A DNA stretch of 19,909 bases from Candidatus Cloacimonadota bacterium. Lineage in GTDB: Bacteria > Cloacimonadota > Cloacimonadia > Cloacimonadales > TCS61. Below are positions 1 to 7,194 of the stretch, in pieces. Within the stretch, counting starts at the first letter, position 1. Each line of letters starts with the position of its first letter. The stretch spans positions 1 through 19,909 of the forward strand of contig JAUVIJ010000007.1 of assembly GCA_030592835.1 (NCBI GenBank). The letters run 5' to 3'. Both the position numbers and the translations under genes were made by a program. Under the pieces are notes generated by a model. That model searched no databases and had not been told where the DNA came from. It was given only the letters and a program-made list of their open reading frames with translations.

Positions 1-1203
1 AAATCTCTTAGATTAAAGGATATTAAAGGATTGAAGAAGAACGATCTCCTTCACAAAATCTTCGAGATGAATGCTACCCAGGAAGGTCTTGTTTTTGTTT
101 CCGGTTGTCTGGAAATAGTGGATGACGGTTATGGTTTCCTCCGCTTTCATGAAAACAACTACACTCCGGGAAGAAATGATATCTATGTTTCAAGTTCACA
201 AATAAAAAAGTTCGGTTTAAAAAAAGGACATATCGTTTCCGGTCCTGCCAGAGCCCCGAAAGATGAAGAGAAATATTTCGCTCTGATCAGAGTGGATTCT
301 ATTAATTATGAAAGACCAAAAATGGTCAGGGAGACAAAATTTTTTGATAGGTTAACTCCTTATTATCCTGAAGAAAAACTGAACTTGGAAACTGATCCAA
401 AAAAAGTCTCAACTCGGATCATAGACTTATTTACTCCCATTGGCAAAGGTCAGAGAGGTGTTATCGTAGCAGCTCCTAGAACCGGAAAAACTATCCTGAT
501 GCAAAATATTGCCAATGCTATTCTTACTAACCATCCTGAAGTATACGTCATTGTACTTCTCGTGGATGAACGTCCTGAGGAAGTCACAGAAATGAAAATG
601 ATCCTCATCCCTACGAATTCCGAGGTTGTAAGCTCAACTTTTGATGAAACTCCACGAAACCATTTACAGGTTGCAGAAATGGCCCTGGAAAAAGCTAAAA
701 GAATGGTCGAATTGGGAAAAGATGTTGTGATCATGCTGGACAGTATAACCAGGTTAGCCAGGGCATATAATATGGTCACACCTTCCAGCGGTAAGGTCCT
801 GTCTGGAGGTCTTGATTCCAATTCCCTCCATAAACCCAAGAAATTTTTCGGAGCAGCCAGAAACACCCTGGAACAAGGCAGTCTGACTATTATAGCCACT
901 GCTCTGGTCGACACTGGAAGTCGTATGGATCAGGTTATATTCGAGGAGTTTAAAGGGACCGGTAATATGGAACTGGTTCTGGATCGATCGATCAGTGACC
1001 TGCGTCTATATCCAGCTATTGATCTGATTAAGTCCGGTACTAGAAGAGAAGAACTGCTGTTGAGTAAAGAAGAGATCAACCGTATGTATGTACTACGAAA
1101 ATACCTGAAAAATATGAGTCCTGTTCAGGGTATCGAGATGTTACGAACGAAAGTTCTCGCAACTAAAAATAATGAAGAATTTCTGGGAAGTATGAGCAAA
1201 TAA
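1..1203 (+). CDS. rho: Transcription termination factor Rho (5' end outside the window)
   Basis: ATP-dependent RNA helicase that ends transcription and releases RNA from polymerase; it acts as a cytoplasmic hexameric ring. The reading frame is open to base 1 and its first codons (SLRLKDIKGLKKNDLL) look like the Rho N-terminal helical domain, so the TTG at 31 is an internal leucine and not the start. In order: the N-terminal helical part, the cold-shock-like RNA-binding domain (VDDGYGFLR at about 120-146), then the RecA-like ATPase. Walker A is APRTGKT at 472-492, Walker B is VVIMLDSITR, and the Q/R-loop region carries GGLDSNSLHKPKKFFGAARN and EEFKGTGNMEL. The C-terminal end is complete. The stop overlaps the next start (TAATG), so rho leads or sits inside an operon with the U32 gene. 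Identity is certain; only the missing N-terminus is unknown. Confidence 0.97.
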   Translation, partial: KSLRLKDIKGLKKNDLLHKIFEMNATQEGLVFVSGCLEIVDDGYGFLRFHENNYTPGRNDIYVSSSQIKKFGLKKGHIVSGPARAPKDEEKYFALIRVDSINYERPKMVRETKFFDRLTPYYPEEKLNLETDPKKVSTRIIDLFTPIGKGQRGVIVAAPRTGKTILMQNIANAILTNHPEVYVIVLLVDERPEEVTEMKMILIPTNSEVVSSTFDETPRNHLQVAEMALEKAKRMVELGKDVVIMLDSITRLARAYNMVTPSSGKVLSGGLDSNSLHKPKKFFGAARNTLEQGSLTIIATALVDTGSRMDQVIFEEFKGTGNMELVLDRSISDLRLYPAIDLIKSGTRREELLLSKEEINRMYVLRKYLKNMSPVQGIEMLRTKVLATKNNEEFLGSMSK

Positions 1204-2411
1204 TGGAACTCCTTTCCCCGGCTGGTGATCTGGAAAAGCTTAAATATGCAATTTATTATGGTGCTGATGCAGTTTATGCCAGCGGTCAGAAATTCGGTTT
1301 AAGAGCAAAAAGTAAGAATTTGGATTGGCAGGAGCTAAAAACTGCACAGAAATTTTGCAGGCAGCATCGACGGAAACTGTACATAACGATTAATATATTT
1401 CCCCATAATTCAGATCTGACAGATCTACCGGAATATCTTAAATATCTAGGTGAGATCGGTGTCGATGCCGTCATCGTCTCTGATCCTTCCGTTTTCACTT
1501 TTTGTAGAGAAATAATCCCTGAAATACCCATTCATATCAGTACTCAGGCAAACGTGACCTCCTGGAAAAGCGCAGAATTCTGGTTCAAACTGGGAGCACG
1601 AAGGATAATTCTTGCGAGAGAACTTACATTGCATGAAATTCGTGAGATCAGGGAAAGAGTTCCGAAACTCGAACTGGAAATATTTGTGCACGGTGCCATG
1701 TGCATGGCTTATTCGGGCAGATGCCTTTTGAGCAGCTTTTTGAATGACCGAAGTGCTAACCGGGGAAACTGTTCACAACCCTGCCGATGGTCTTATGCCC
1801 TTGTAGAGGAAAGCAGACCCGGAGAAAGTTTCCAGCTATCTGAAAATGAATATGGAAGTTATATCCTTAATTCCAAGGATCTATGCCTTTTTGACAGATT
1901 AGAGGAGATCAAAGAAGCCGGTATAGACAGTATTAAGATCGAAGGAAGGATGAAAAGTGTCTACTATGTCGCCAATCTTACTCGTATCTATAAAACCGCT
2001 TTGAGGTGTCTTACCAATAAAAAGGTAATACCACCTTCTCTTAAAGCCGAACTGGATAAGATCAGCCATCGTGAATATACAATTGGTTTTGTTGACACAC
2101 CGAACCCGGATAATATTCATAATTATGGATCATCCTCTTATATAAGAAACTACCAGTATATCGGTCCTGTTATTGGACAGGATAAAGACTATCTTCTAGT
2201 TCCAATAAAAGCAAAATTTACTAGAGGAGATGAACTGGAAATCATCTTCCCCGATTATGATAAAGATATGAAATTTACTGTTAACCAGATTCTGGCAGAT
2301 GATGGCACTTCTATCGATTTCACCAAACCAAATACAACCGTCATGATCCAATTTAACCAAAAGATCCTGGAACACGGGATAATCAGGAAGAAAAAAGATG
2401 AAAAAATGTAA
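1203..2411 (+). CDS. U32 family protein, TrhP/RlhA-like (probable tRNA or rRNA hydroxylation)
   Basis: 402-residue member of peptidase family U32. Despite the family name, characterised bacterial members hydroxylate RNA (TrhP at wobble uridine of tRNA, RlhA on 23S rRNA) or act in anaerobic ubiquinone synthesis. Seen: the N-terminal TIM-barrel start ELLSPAGDLEKLK and GADAVYASGQKFGLRA, the signature HGAMCMAYSGRCLLSS, then RSANRGNCSQPCR, and a C-terminal U32_C beta-domain (about 320-400). Cysteines 167, 174, 190 and 228 match in spacing the four Fe-S ligands described for UbiU-type relatives, so a [4Fe-4S] cluster is inferred. The length fits the TrhP group (roughly 400-450). The start overlaps the rho stop and the end overlaps the start of the TPR/SPOR gene, so translation is coupled. 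No ubiquinone genes are nearby, which favours RNA hydroxylation; the exact substrate is not settled. Confidence 0.88.
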   Translation: MELLSPAGDLEKLKYAIYYGADAVYASGQKFGLRAKSKNLDWQELKTAQKFCRQHRRKLYITINIFPHNSDLTDLPEYLKYLGEIGVDAVIVSDPSVFTFCREIIPEIPIHISTQANVTSWKSAEFWFKLGARRIILARELTLHEIREIRERVPKLELEIFVHGAMCMAYSGRCLLSSFLNDRSANRGNCSQPCRWSYALVEESRPGESFQLSENEYGSYILNSKDLCLFDRLEEIKEAGIDSIKIEGRMKSVYYVANLTRIYKTALRCLTNKKVIPPSLKAELDKISHREYTIGFVDTPNPDNIHNYGSSSYIRNYQYIGPVIGQDKDYLLVPIKAKFTRGDELEIIFPDYDKDMKFTVNQILADDGTSIDFTKPNTTVMIQFNQKILEHGIIRKKKDEKM

Positions 2412-3378
2412 CAGGTTTTGTATATTATCGATCGTTATCAACATCCTGATTTTGACTCCGATCTTTGCTTACACAATTGAGCAGGATTTCGCTAATGCTT
2501 TAAAACTTTCAGAGGAAAAAGACATTATTCAAGCTCTGGAAAAAATCGTGGACGAAGATAAGGACAGTTATTACGGACAATTATCGTTATTAGAACTGGC
2601 AAAAATAGATATTTTGAGAAGAGAATACAAACAGGCTATTTCCAGACTGAAGAAAATTCATAGAGCTGAGATTGAAGAGAAAGAATTCTGGATGGCAAAT
2701 ACCTATTTAAAAGATTCTGTTTATAGTTCTGCTATTATTTCTGCTCAGAATTATATATTTGATTCCAAGCAAAAAAGTAAGATCGAATCCGCTTATTTTA
2801 TAATTGCTGAGGCATATATAAATCAGAAAAGTTTCAGCCGGGCTCTCAATACTCTGGAATTCCTCAGAAATTCTGAATTTATTGAGAATAATATTCCCCT
2901 TTTACATTTTAAAATAGGATACTGCCAGGAAATGCTGGGAAACTACGATGCCTCTTTGAATTCATATAAAAAATTGAAAATTGATTTTCCTTATCATCAA
3001 TACAGTTACCAGGCAGAAGACAGAATATATCAACTGACTAAGATGAGAGTACCTGAAGTAACAGATAAAGAATTGAAAGAGTTCAGGACAATCGAAACTG
3101 ATGATGGTTCTAAAATTTCTACAGAAGATCCAAAACAATACCAGACAACTAGAAAATATCTGCAGGTAGGAGCTTTTGGCAAGAAAATAAATGCCAGTAA
3201 CCTTGCAGCAAAAATCAACAAATTTCTTTCCGATGATCATGTTATATTCACCAAAAAAGTTAACGATAAGACTTTACATGTATTAGCCTATGGCCCTTAT
3301 AATAATGATACTGTCTTGAAAAATGCTAAAACAAAACTCGAGAAAAATGGATATAAATCTTTTGCGATCAGAAGGTAG
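2398..3378 (+). CDS. Exported TPR and SPOR domain protein
   Basis: 326 residues. Residues 1-25 form a signal peptide (MKKC, then a hydrophobic run ending PIFAY). The middle (about 30-215) is helical with TPR-like repeats, for example YFIIAEAYINQKSFSRALNTL and FKIGYCQEMLGNYDASLNSY. A low-complexity linker rich in charged residues and threonine follows. The last 75 or so residues (YLQVGAF... to KNGYKSFAIRR) are a SPOR domain, which in characterised proteins binds denuded peptidoglycan at division sites. The protein is therefore likely periplasmic, tied to the cell wall or outer membrane. It starts inside the end of the U32 gene (14-base overlap) and lies 3 bases before mutS, so it is co-transcribed with information-processing genes; no functional link with them is evident. 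The specific role is unknown. Confidence 0.85.
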   Translation: MKKCNRFCILSIVINILILTPIFAYTIEQDFANALKLSEEKDIIQALEKIVDEDKDSYYGQLSLLELAKIDILRREYKQAISRLKKIHRAEIEEKEFWMANTYLKDSVYSSAIISAQNYIFDSKQKSKIESAYFIIAEAYINQKSFSRALNTLEFLRNSEFIENNIPLLHFKIGYCQEMLGNYDASLNSYKKLKIDFPYHQYSYQAEDRIYQLTKMRVPEVTDKELKEFRTIETDDGSKISTEDPKQYQTTRKYLQVGAFGKKINASNLAAKINKFLSDDHVIFTKKVNDKTLHVLAYGPYNNDTVLKNAKTKLEKNGYKSFAIRR

Positions 3379-3381
3379 TTA

Positions 3382-6009
3382 ATGCTTAAACCGGCTAAAT
3401 TAACTCCTATGCTTAAACAGTTTTTAGAAGTGAAAAAGAAACACCCTGACAAACTGATCCTTTTCAGAATGGGTGATTTTTATGAAACCTTTTACGAGGA
3501 TGCAAAACAAGCCTCCAAAATTTTAGGTATTACACTGACGGCTCGGAATAAAAAAGCCGATAATCCCGTACCTCTGGCAGGTTTTCCTTATCATGCTTTG
3601 GATCATTACCTGGATAAACTGGTGAAAAAAGGTCTCAAAATAGTGATCTGCGAGCAAGTTGAAGATCCCAGAAAAGCAAAAGGACTTGTAAAAAGGGATA
3701 TCGTCGATATTATCACTCCAGGATCGATCATTGATGGGAGATTGATCGACAAAGCAGCCAACAATTTTCTCGTTTCTATTACATCTGTACAAGATAAACA
3801 GAATTTTGGGATGGCCGCCATTGATGCTTCTACTGGAGATTTTCTCTGCACAACAGTATCCCAGGCACAACTCGAGAATGAATTATCACGACTGCAACCA
3901 TCAGAAATTGTTCTGAAAAATGATAATCTGAAAAAACAGCTTGAAAAACTTCATCTCGATATTAATCCTACCTTGACAATCTATGAAAACTGGTATCATG
4001 ATCTAGAGGAATCAAGTGAATTTCTAAAAAAACATTTTAGTGTAACTACTCTGGAAGGGTTTGGTATCGCTGGCAATTCCCTAGCAATATCTGCTGCTGC
4101 TGTCGCTCTATCCTATATCCAATCATTGAAGAACCAGAATTTACGCCATGTGAATCAGATACGTTATTATTCTCTCGAAAAGTGCTTGCGCATTGATGAT
4201 ACTACCAGAAGGAATCTCGAGTTGATGAGATCCTTAAGATATAACGATCGTCACGGAAGCCTGATTTCTATTTTAGATAAAACTCAAACCCCGATGGGTA
4301 TAAGAAAATTGAACGAATGGTTGCTGTATCCCCTTGTGGATCCAGCAGAAATCTACTCGAGATCAACTGCTGTCGAAAGTTTTTTTACAGATATGGTCAG
4401 TACAAAAGAGCTAAGGTCATTACTCAACAGTATCGGCGATGTTAGCAGGATCATCAGCAAGATCGGCACAAAAAGAGTAAATCCCAGAGATTTAACTACT
4501 CTCAAAGATTACCTGAAAACAGCTCCCACTCTCACAGAAATTCTTAACCAGTTCGATAATAATCTGATTAACAGTCAGAATGATAGGATCAATGATTACA
4601 GCCATGTGATCAAGATTATTGAAGATGCCCTGGTAGAAGAATCCCCTTTGTCCATTACCGAGGGAAATATCATCAGAGATAATTATAATGAACTACTGGA
4701 TGAATTAAGGAACATTAGTCGCAACGGGAAAAGCTGGATAGCTAGATTAGAGGAATACGAACGTCAAAAAACAGGTATCTCTTCACTGAAAGTAAGCTAT
4801 AATAGAGTCTTCGGATACTATATTGAAGTAACTAAAACTCATAAAGACAAAATCCCTGATTATTATATCAGAAAACAGACTCTGGTCAATGCGGAGAGAT
4901 ACATCAGTCCTCAATTAAAGGAGTATGAAGCAAAAGTATTGGGAGCCGAAGAACGTATCAAAAACCTGGAATATGACCTCTTTCAGAAAATCAGGGATAT
5001 TCTTTACGATGAAGTAGAAAGATTACAGCAATTCGCCGATGTAATCGGTTTGCTTGATGTTCTTTCCAATCTTGCCTATATCGCTTATCATAACAACTAC
5101 GTGAAGCCTGTATTCAATAGTGAAAGTTTACTTGAAATCAAGAACTGCCGGCATCCGGTAATCGAAAAACTACTAACCACAGAAGAATTTATTCCCAATG
5201 ATGTTTATTTGAACAACAGCGATATCAGAATCGCTCTGATCACGGGACCAAACATGGCAGGAAAATCGACTTATCTGAGACAGATCGGCATCCTGTCCAT
5301 CATGGCTCAAATGGGTGGTTTTGTTCCTGCTTCCAGTGCAAATCTACCAATATTCGACCAGGTCTTTACCAGAGTTGGTGCTTCTGATAATCTGGCTATG
5401 GGACAAAGTACATTCCTTGTCGAAATGATAGAAACAGCCAATATACTCAATTCCGCAACACCAGATTCCCTTGTCCTCCTTGATGAGATTGGACGTGGCA
5501 CCAGCACATTTGATGGACTCAGCATTGCCTGGGCTATTGTTGAATATATCCATAATACAAGTGAAATCAGCTGTAAGACTCTATTTGCTACTCATTACCA
5601 TGAATTGACCGAACTCGAAAGCATTTTGCCTGCTGTTAAAAATTTCAATATTCTGGTTCAAGAATGGAATGATAAAGTGATATTTCTTCGCAAGATCGAA
5701 CGTGGTACCGCCGATCAAAGTTATGGGATACATGTTGCCAAACTGGCTGGAGTTCCAGTTAAAATAATAACCCGTGCTAAACAGATCCTGAGAAATCTGG
5801 AAGAACACGAACTCAGTCCACAGGGCTTATCTGCTCAGGCTAAGAAAGTATTAGCAGGTAACCAAAGTCAAATGGATATTTTCGATGCTATTTTTGTTAA
5901 GGCTGAGGAAAAGAACGAGATCCTAGAACAGATAAAACAGATAGACATTAACAATATCACACCGTTGGAAGCAATTCAGAAAATAGAAGAACTTCAAAAA
6001 AAGCTTTAA
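3382..6009 (+). CDS. mutS: DNA mismatch repair protein MutS
   Basis: 875 residues, the normal length for bacterial MutS (about 850-880), which finds mismatches and slipped bases and recruits MutL. Seen: the mismatch-reading Phe-x-Glu motif GDFYETF (Phe33, Glu35), connector and lever regions with ISSLKVSYNRVFGYYIEV, Walker A GPNMAGKST (622-630), Walker B LVLLDEIGRGTSTFDG (Asp701, Glu702), the FATHYHEL signature (735-742) and a C-terminal helical tail after the ATPase. The N-terminal mismatch domain marks it as MutS1 and not MutS2. The ATG at 3382 has GAAGG at 3371-3375 with good spacing and follows the TPR/SPOR stop by 3 bases. No mutL is in the window. Nothing is truncated. Confidence 0.98.
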   Translation: MLKPAKLTPMLKQFLEVKKKHPDKLILFRMGDFYETFYEDAKQASKILGITLTARNKKADNPVPLAGFPYHALDHYLDKLVKKGLKIVICEQVEDPRKAKGLVKRDIVDIITPGSIIDGRLIDKAANNFLVSITSVQDKQNFGMAAIDASTGDFLCTTVSQAQLENELSRLQPSEIVLKNDNLKKQLEKLHLDINPTLTIYENWYHDLEESSEFLKKHFSVTTLEGFGIAGNSLAISAAAVALSYIQSLKNQNLRHVNQIRYYSLEKCLRIDDTTRRNLELMRSLRYNDRHGSLISILDKTQTPMGIRKLNEWLLYPLVDPAEIYSRSTAVESFFTDMVSTKELRSLLNSIGDVSRIISKIGTKRVNPRDLTTLKDYLKTAPTLTEILNQFDNNLINSQNDRINDYSHVIKIIEDALVEESPLSITEGNIIRDNYNELLDELRNISRNGKSWIARLEEYERQKTGISSLKVSYNRVFGYYIEVTKTHKDKIPDYYIRKQTLVNAERYISPQLKEYEAKVLGAEERIKNLEYDLFQKIRDILYDEVERLQQFADVIGLLDVLSNLAYIAYHNNYVKPVFNSESLLEIKNCRHPVIEKLLTTEEFIPNDVYLNNSDIRIALITGPNMAGKSTYLRQIGILSIMAQMGGFVPASSANLPIFDQVFTRVGASDNLAMGQSTFLVEMIETANILNSATPDSLVLLDEIGRGTSTFDGLSIAWAIVEYIHNTSEISCKTLFATHYHELTELESILPAVKNFNILVQEWNDKVIFLRKIERGTADQSYGIHVAKLAGVPVKIITRAKQILRNLEEHELSPQGLSAQAKKVLAGNQSQMDIFDAIFVKAEEKNEILEQIKQIDINNITPLEAIQKIEELQKKL

Positions 6010-6012
6010 ACT

Positions 6013-6444
6013 ATGATTATTGTCAGCGCCTGCCTTATAGGTATAAAATGTAAATACAACGGTTCTGATAATAGTAATCCTGCACTTATTGATCTGATGA
6101 AAAAAGGATCTCTGCTACCCCTTTGTCCCGAACAGTTGGGTGGATTGTCAACCCCCCGTAAACCGGCTGAGATCCTGAATGATAAAGTATATAACATTTC
6201 AGGTAAAAATATAACCCACAATTTTATTAAAGGCTCCCTGGAAGCTCTGCACATTGCCCGGATGGCAAACTGTACAAAAGCCATTTTCAAAGATTGTTCA
6301 CCTTCCTGTGGAGTTAACAGGATATATAATGGAAAGCATGAAAATGTGTTAATAGAAGGTGAGGGTATGACGACAGCCCTTTTTCGAAAGAATGGAATCA
6401 AGGTTTTATCCGAATCAGAAATAGAAAAAGCCGGGATTATATGA
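6013..6444 (+). CDS. DUF523 protein, TudS-type [4Fe-4S] desulfidase-like
   Basis: 143 residues, a stand-alone DUF523 domain. Characterised DUF523 members (TudS) carry a [4Fe-4S] cluster held by three cysteines and remove sulfur from thiouracil or thiouridine monophosphate. The three family motifs are present: SACLIG with Cys7, LCPEQLGGLSTPR with Cys38 and Glu40, and KDCSPSCG with Cys99 and Ser96. Cys13 and Cys95 are additional. It begins 4 bases after the mutS stop, so it is co-transcribed; a thionucleotide-salvage role is inferred from the family only. The stop codon lies inside the hairpin of the terminator. Not every DUF523 protein has been tested, so the substrate is open. Confidence 0.85.
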   Translation: MIIVSACLIGIKCKYNGSDNSNPALIDLMKKGSLLPLCPEQLGGLSTPRKPAEILNDKVYNISGKNITHNFIKGSLEALHIARMANCTKAIFKDCSPSCGVNRIYNGKHENVLIEGEGMTTALFRKNGIKVLSESEIEKAGII

Positions 6445-6459
6445 TAATCACGGCTTTTT
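6425..6459 (+). terminator. Rho-independent terminator overlapping a stop codon, bidirectional
   Basis: A 16-base arm at 6425-6440 (AAAAAGCCGGGATTAT) pairs with 6444-6459 (ATAATCACGGCTTTTT) with a single mismatch and a 3-base loop. The T run ends the arm on the plus strand and the A run at 6425-6429 gives a T run on the minus strand, so it can stop both the rho-mutS operon and the converging HU/bS22-like transcript. The DUF523 stop (6442-6444) is in the loop and the base of the 3' arm. Confidence 0.85.
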
Positions 6460-6490
6460 AAAACATCTTAATATATCTAAAAGATACTAT

Positions 6491-6586
6491 TTATTTCCCT
6501 TTCTTTTTGTGTCTGTTCTTTCGTAGTCTTTTTTTTCTTTTGTGATTAGCTATCTTGTAACGTTTACGTTTCTTTCCGCAAGGCAT
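6491..6586 (-). CDS. 31-residue basic bS22/mS38-like protein (AURKAIP1/COX24 domain)
   Basis: A tiny gene read on the minus strand from ATG at 6586 to TAA at 6491. The product starts MPCGKKRKRYKIANHKRK and ends LRKNRHKKKGK; about two thirds of its residues are Lys, Arg or His. The KRKRxKIAxHKRKKRLRKNRHKKK pattern matches the AURKAIP1/COX24 C-terminal domain family, known in mitochondria as small-subunit ribosomal protein mS38, in mycobacteria as bS22, and present in Bacteroidota-type bacteria as very short proteins. A ribosomal small-subunit location is inferred from these relatives. A perfect GGAGG (6591-6595 on the minus strand) sits 4 bases before the ATG, inside the 12-base gap after HU, so it is the second gene of an HU operon. 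The family match is from memory of the motif. Confidence 0.85.
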   Translation of the reverse strand: MPCGKKRKRYKIANHKRKKRLRKNRHKKKGK

Positions 6587-6598
6587 TAATCCTCCACT

Positions 6599-6895
6599 TT
6601 ATTTAAGAATGTTCGCGTTAGCATCATCGACATCGTCTTTAAATGCTCTAGAGAATTTAAAAGTTGGGACAACCCTGGCAGGAACTTTTACTTTTTCTTC
6701 TGTTTTGGGATTACGACCGATTCTCTCTTTTCTCACTTTCAGTTTAAAAGTCCCAAATCCTCTGATTTCAATATGTTTACCGTCTTTCATTGAATCTTTC
6801 ACTGCTTCCAGGAAAGCATCAACTGCAAGAGCAACATCTTTACGGATAATACCGGTTTCAGCCGAAACTTTTCTCACTAAATCTGCTTTTGTCAT
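6599..6895 (-). CDS. hup: HU/IHF family DNA-binding protein
   Basis: 98-residue nucleoid protein that binds and bends DNA as a dimer. It has the family layout: helical start MTKADLVRKVSAETG, dimer core, the RGFGTFKLKVRKERIGRNPKT signature region with the beta arm carrying the DNA-intercalating Pro position (RNPKT), and a C-terminal helix. The last 10 or so residues (DDVDDANANILK) are an acidic-polar tail slightly longer than in E. coli HU (90). AAGGAGA lies 7 bases upstream of the ATG at 6895, supporting that start. It is followed after 12 bases by the bS22-like gene on the same strand. HU and IHF subunits cannot be told apart safely here; a lone gene suggests an HU homodimer. Confidence 0.95.
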   Translation of the reverse strand: MTKADLVRKVSAETGIIRKDVALAVDAFLEAVKDSMKDGKHIEIRGFGTFKLKVRKERIGRNPKTEEKVKVPARVVPTFKFSRAFKDDVDDANANILK

Positions 6896-6933
6896 ATTGT
6901 TTATCTCCTTCTGTTTTTATTAAGATAATGTCC

Positions 6934-6962
6934 CTACTTTAAATGCCGCTTTTTTCTGTCAA
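6934..6962 (-). promoter_or_regulatory. Candidate promoter of the HU operon
   Basis: On the minus strand a perfect TTGACA (6962-6957) is followed after 15 bases by TAAAGT (6941-6936), a 4/6 match to TATAAT, about 40 bases before the HU start. The spacer is short, so the -10 element is uncertain; the -35 is convincing. Confidence 0.4.
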
Positions 6963-7117
6963 GCACTTTTTACGTAACTTAAACAAAATTAGCATGTTAC
7001 ATATTAATCTGCAATATTGACATTGAAATTTGATCATGTGATAGACCAGCATCACTCCTTCTTTACAAATCTATGAAAAACAGAAAATTCCTCATCTTTT
7101 AGATAGTCTAATATTTA
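6963..7117. other. Divergent intergenic region between HU and the lipid-type operon
   Basis: About 300 bases separate the HU start (6895) from the oxidoreductase start (7195). It holds the two outward-facing promoters annotated separately. The AT-rich middle part shows no gene, tRNA or convincing repeat. A further TTGACA at 7017-7022 lacks a good -10 partner. Confidence 0.6.
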
Positions 7118-7146
7118 TTGACAGTAAAGAATGAAATATTTATTTT
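7118..7146 (+). promoter_or_regulatory. Sigma70-type promoter of the oxidoreductase-prenyltransferase operon
   Basis: Perfect -35 TTGACA (7118-7123), a 17-base spacer, and -10 TATTTT (7141-7146, 4/6). The predicted transcription start near 7153 gives a leader of about 40 bases before the ATG at 7195. It is the only convincing promoter before the run of ten closely spaced plus-strand genes ending at 15556. Confidence 0.65.
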
Positions 7147-7194
7147 GCTATTTTTTACCAGAATATATTGGCATGCAAGGAGTTCCGGATAGAT

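Noticed and set aside
450..914. A 154-codon minus-strand frame inside rho
   Set aside because: It lies wholly opposite the conserved Rho ATPase domain, has no ribosome site, and its product has no recognisable domain.
1446..1691. Minus-strand frames inside the U32 gene
   Set aside because: Antisense to conserved coding sequence, no start signals, no domains.
6609..6923. A 104-codon plus-strand frame opposite HU
   Set aside because: Its sequence is the antisense of a clear HU protein and has low-complexity Ser/Phe/Thr composition with no family match.
7017..7022. A TTGACA box upstream of the oxidoreductase
   Set aside because: The bases 16-18 downstream (TGATAG, GATAGA) are poor -10 elements; the box at 7118 has a better partner.
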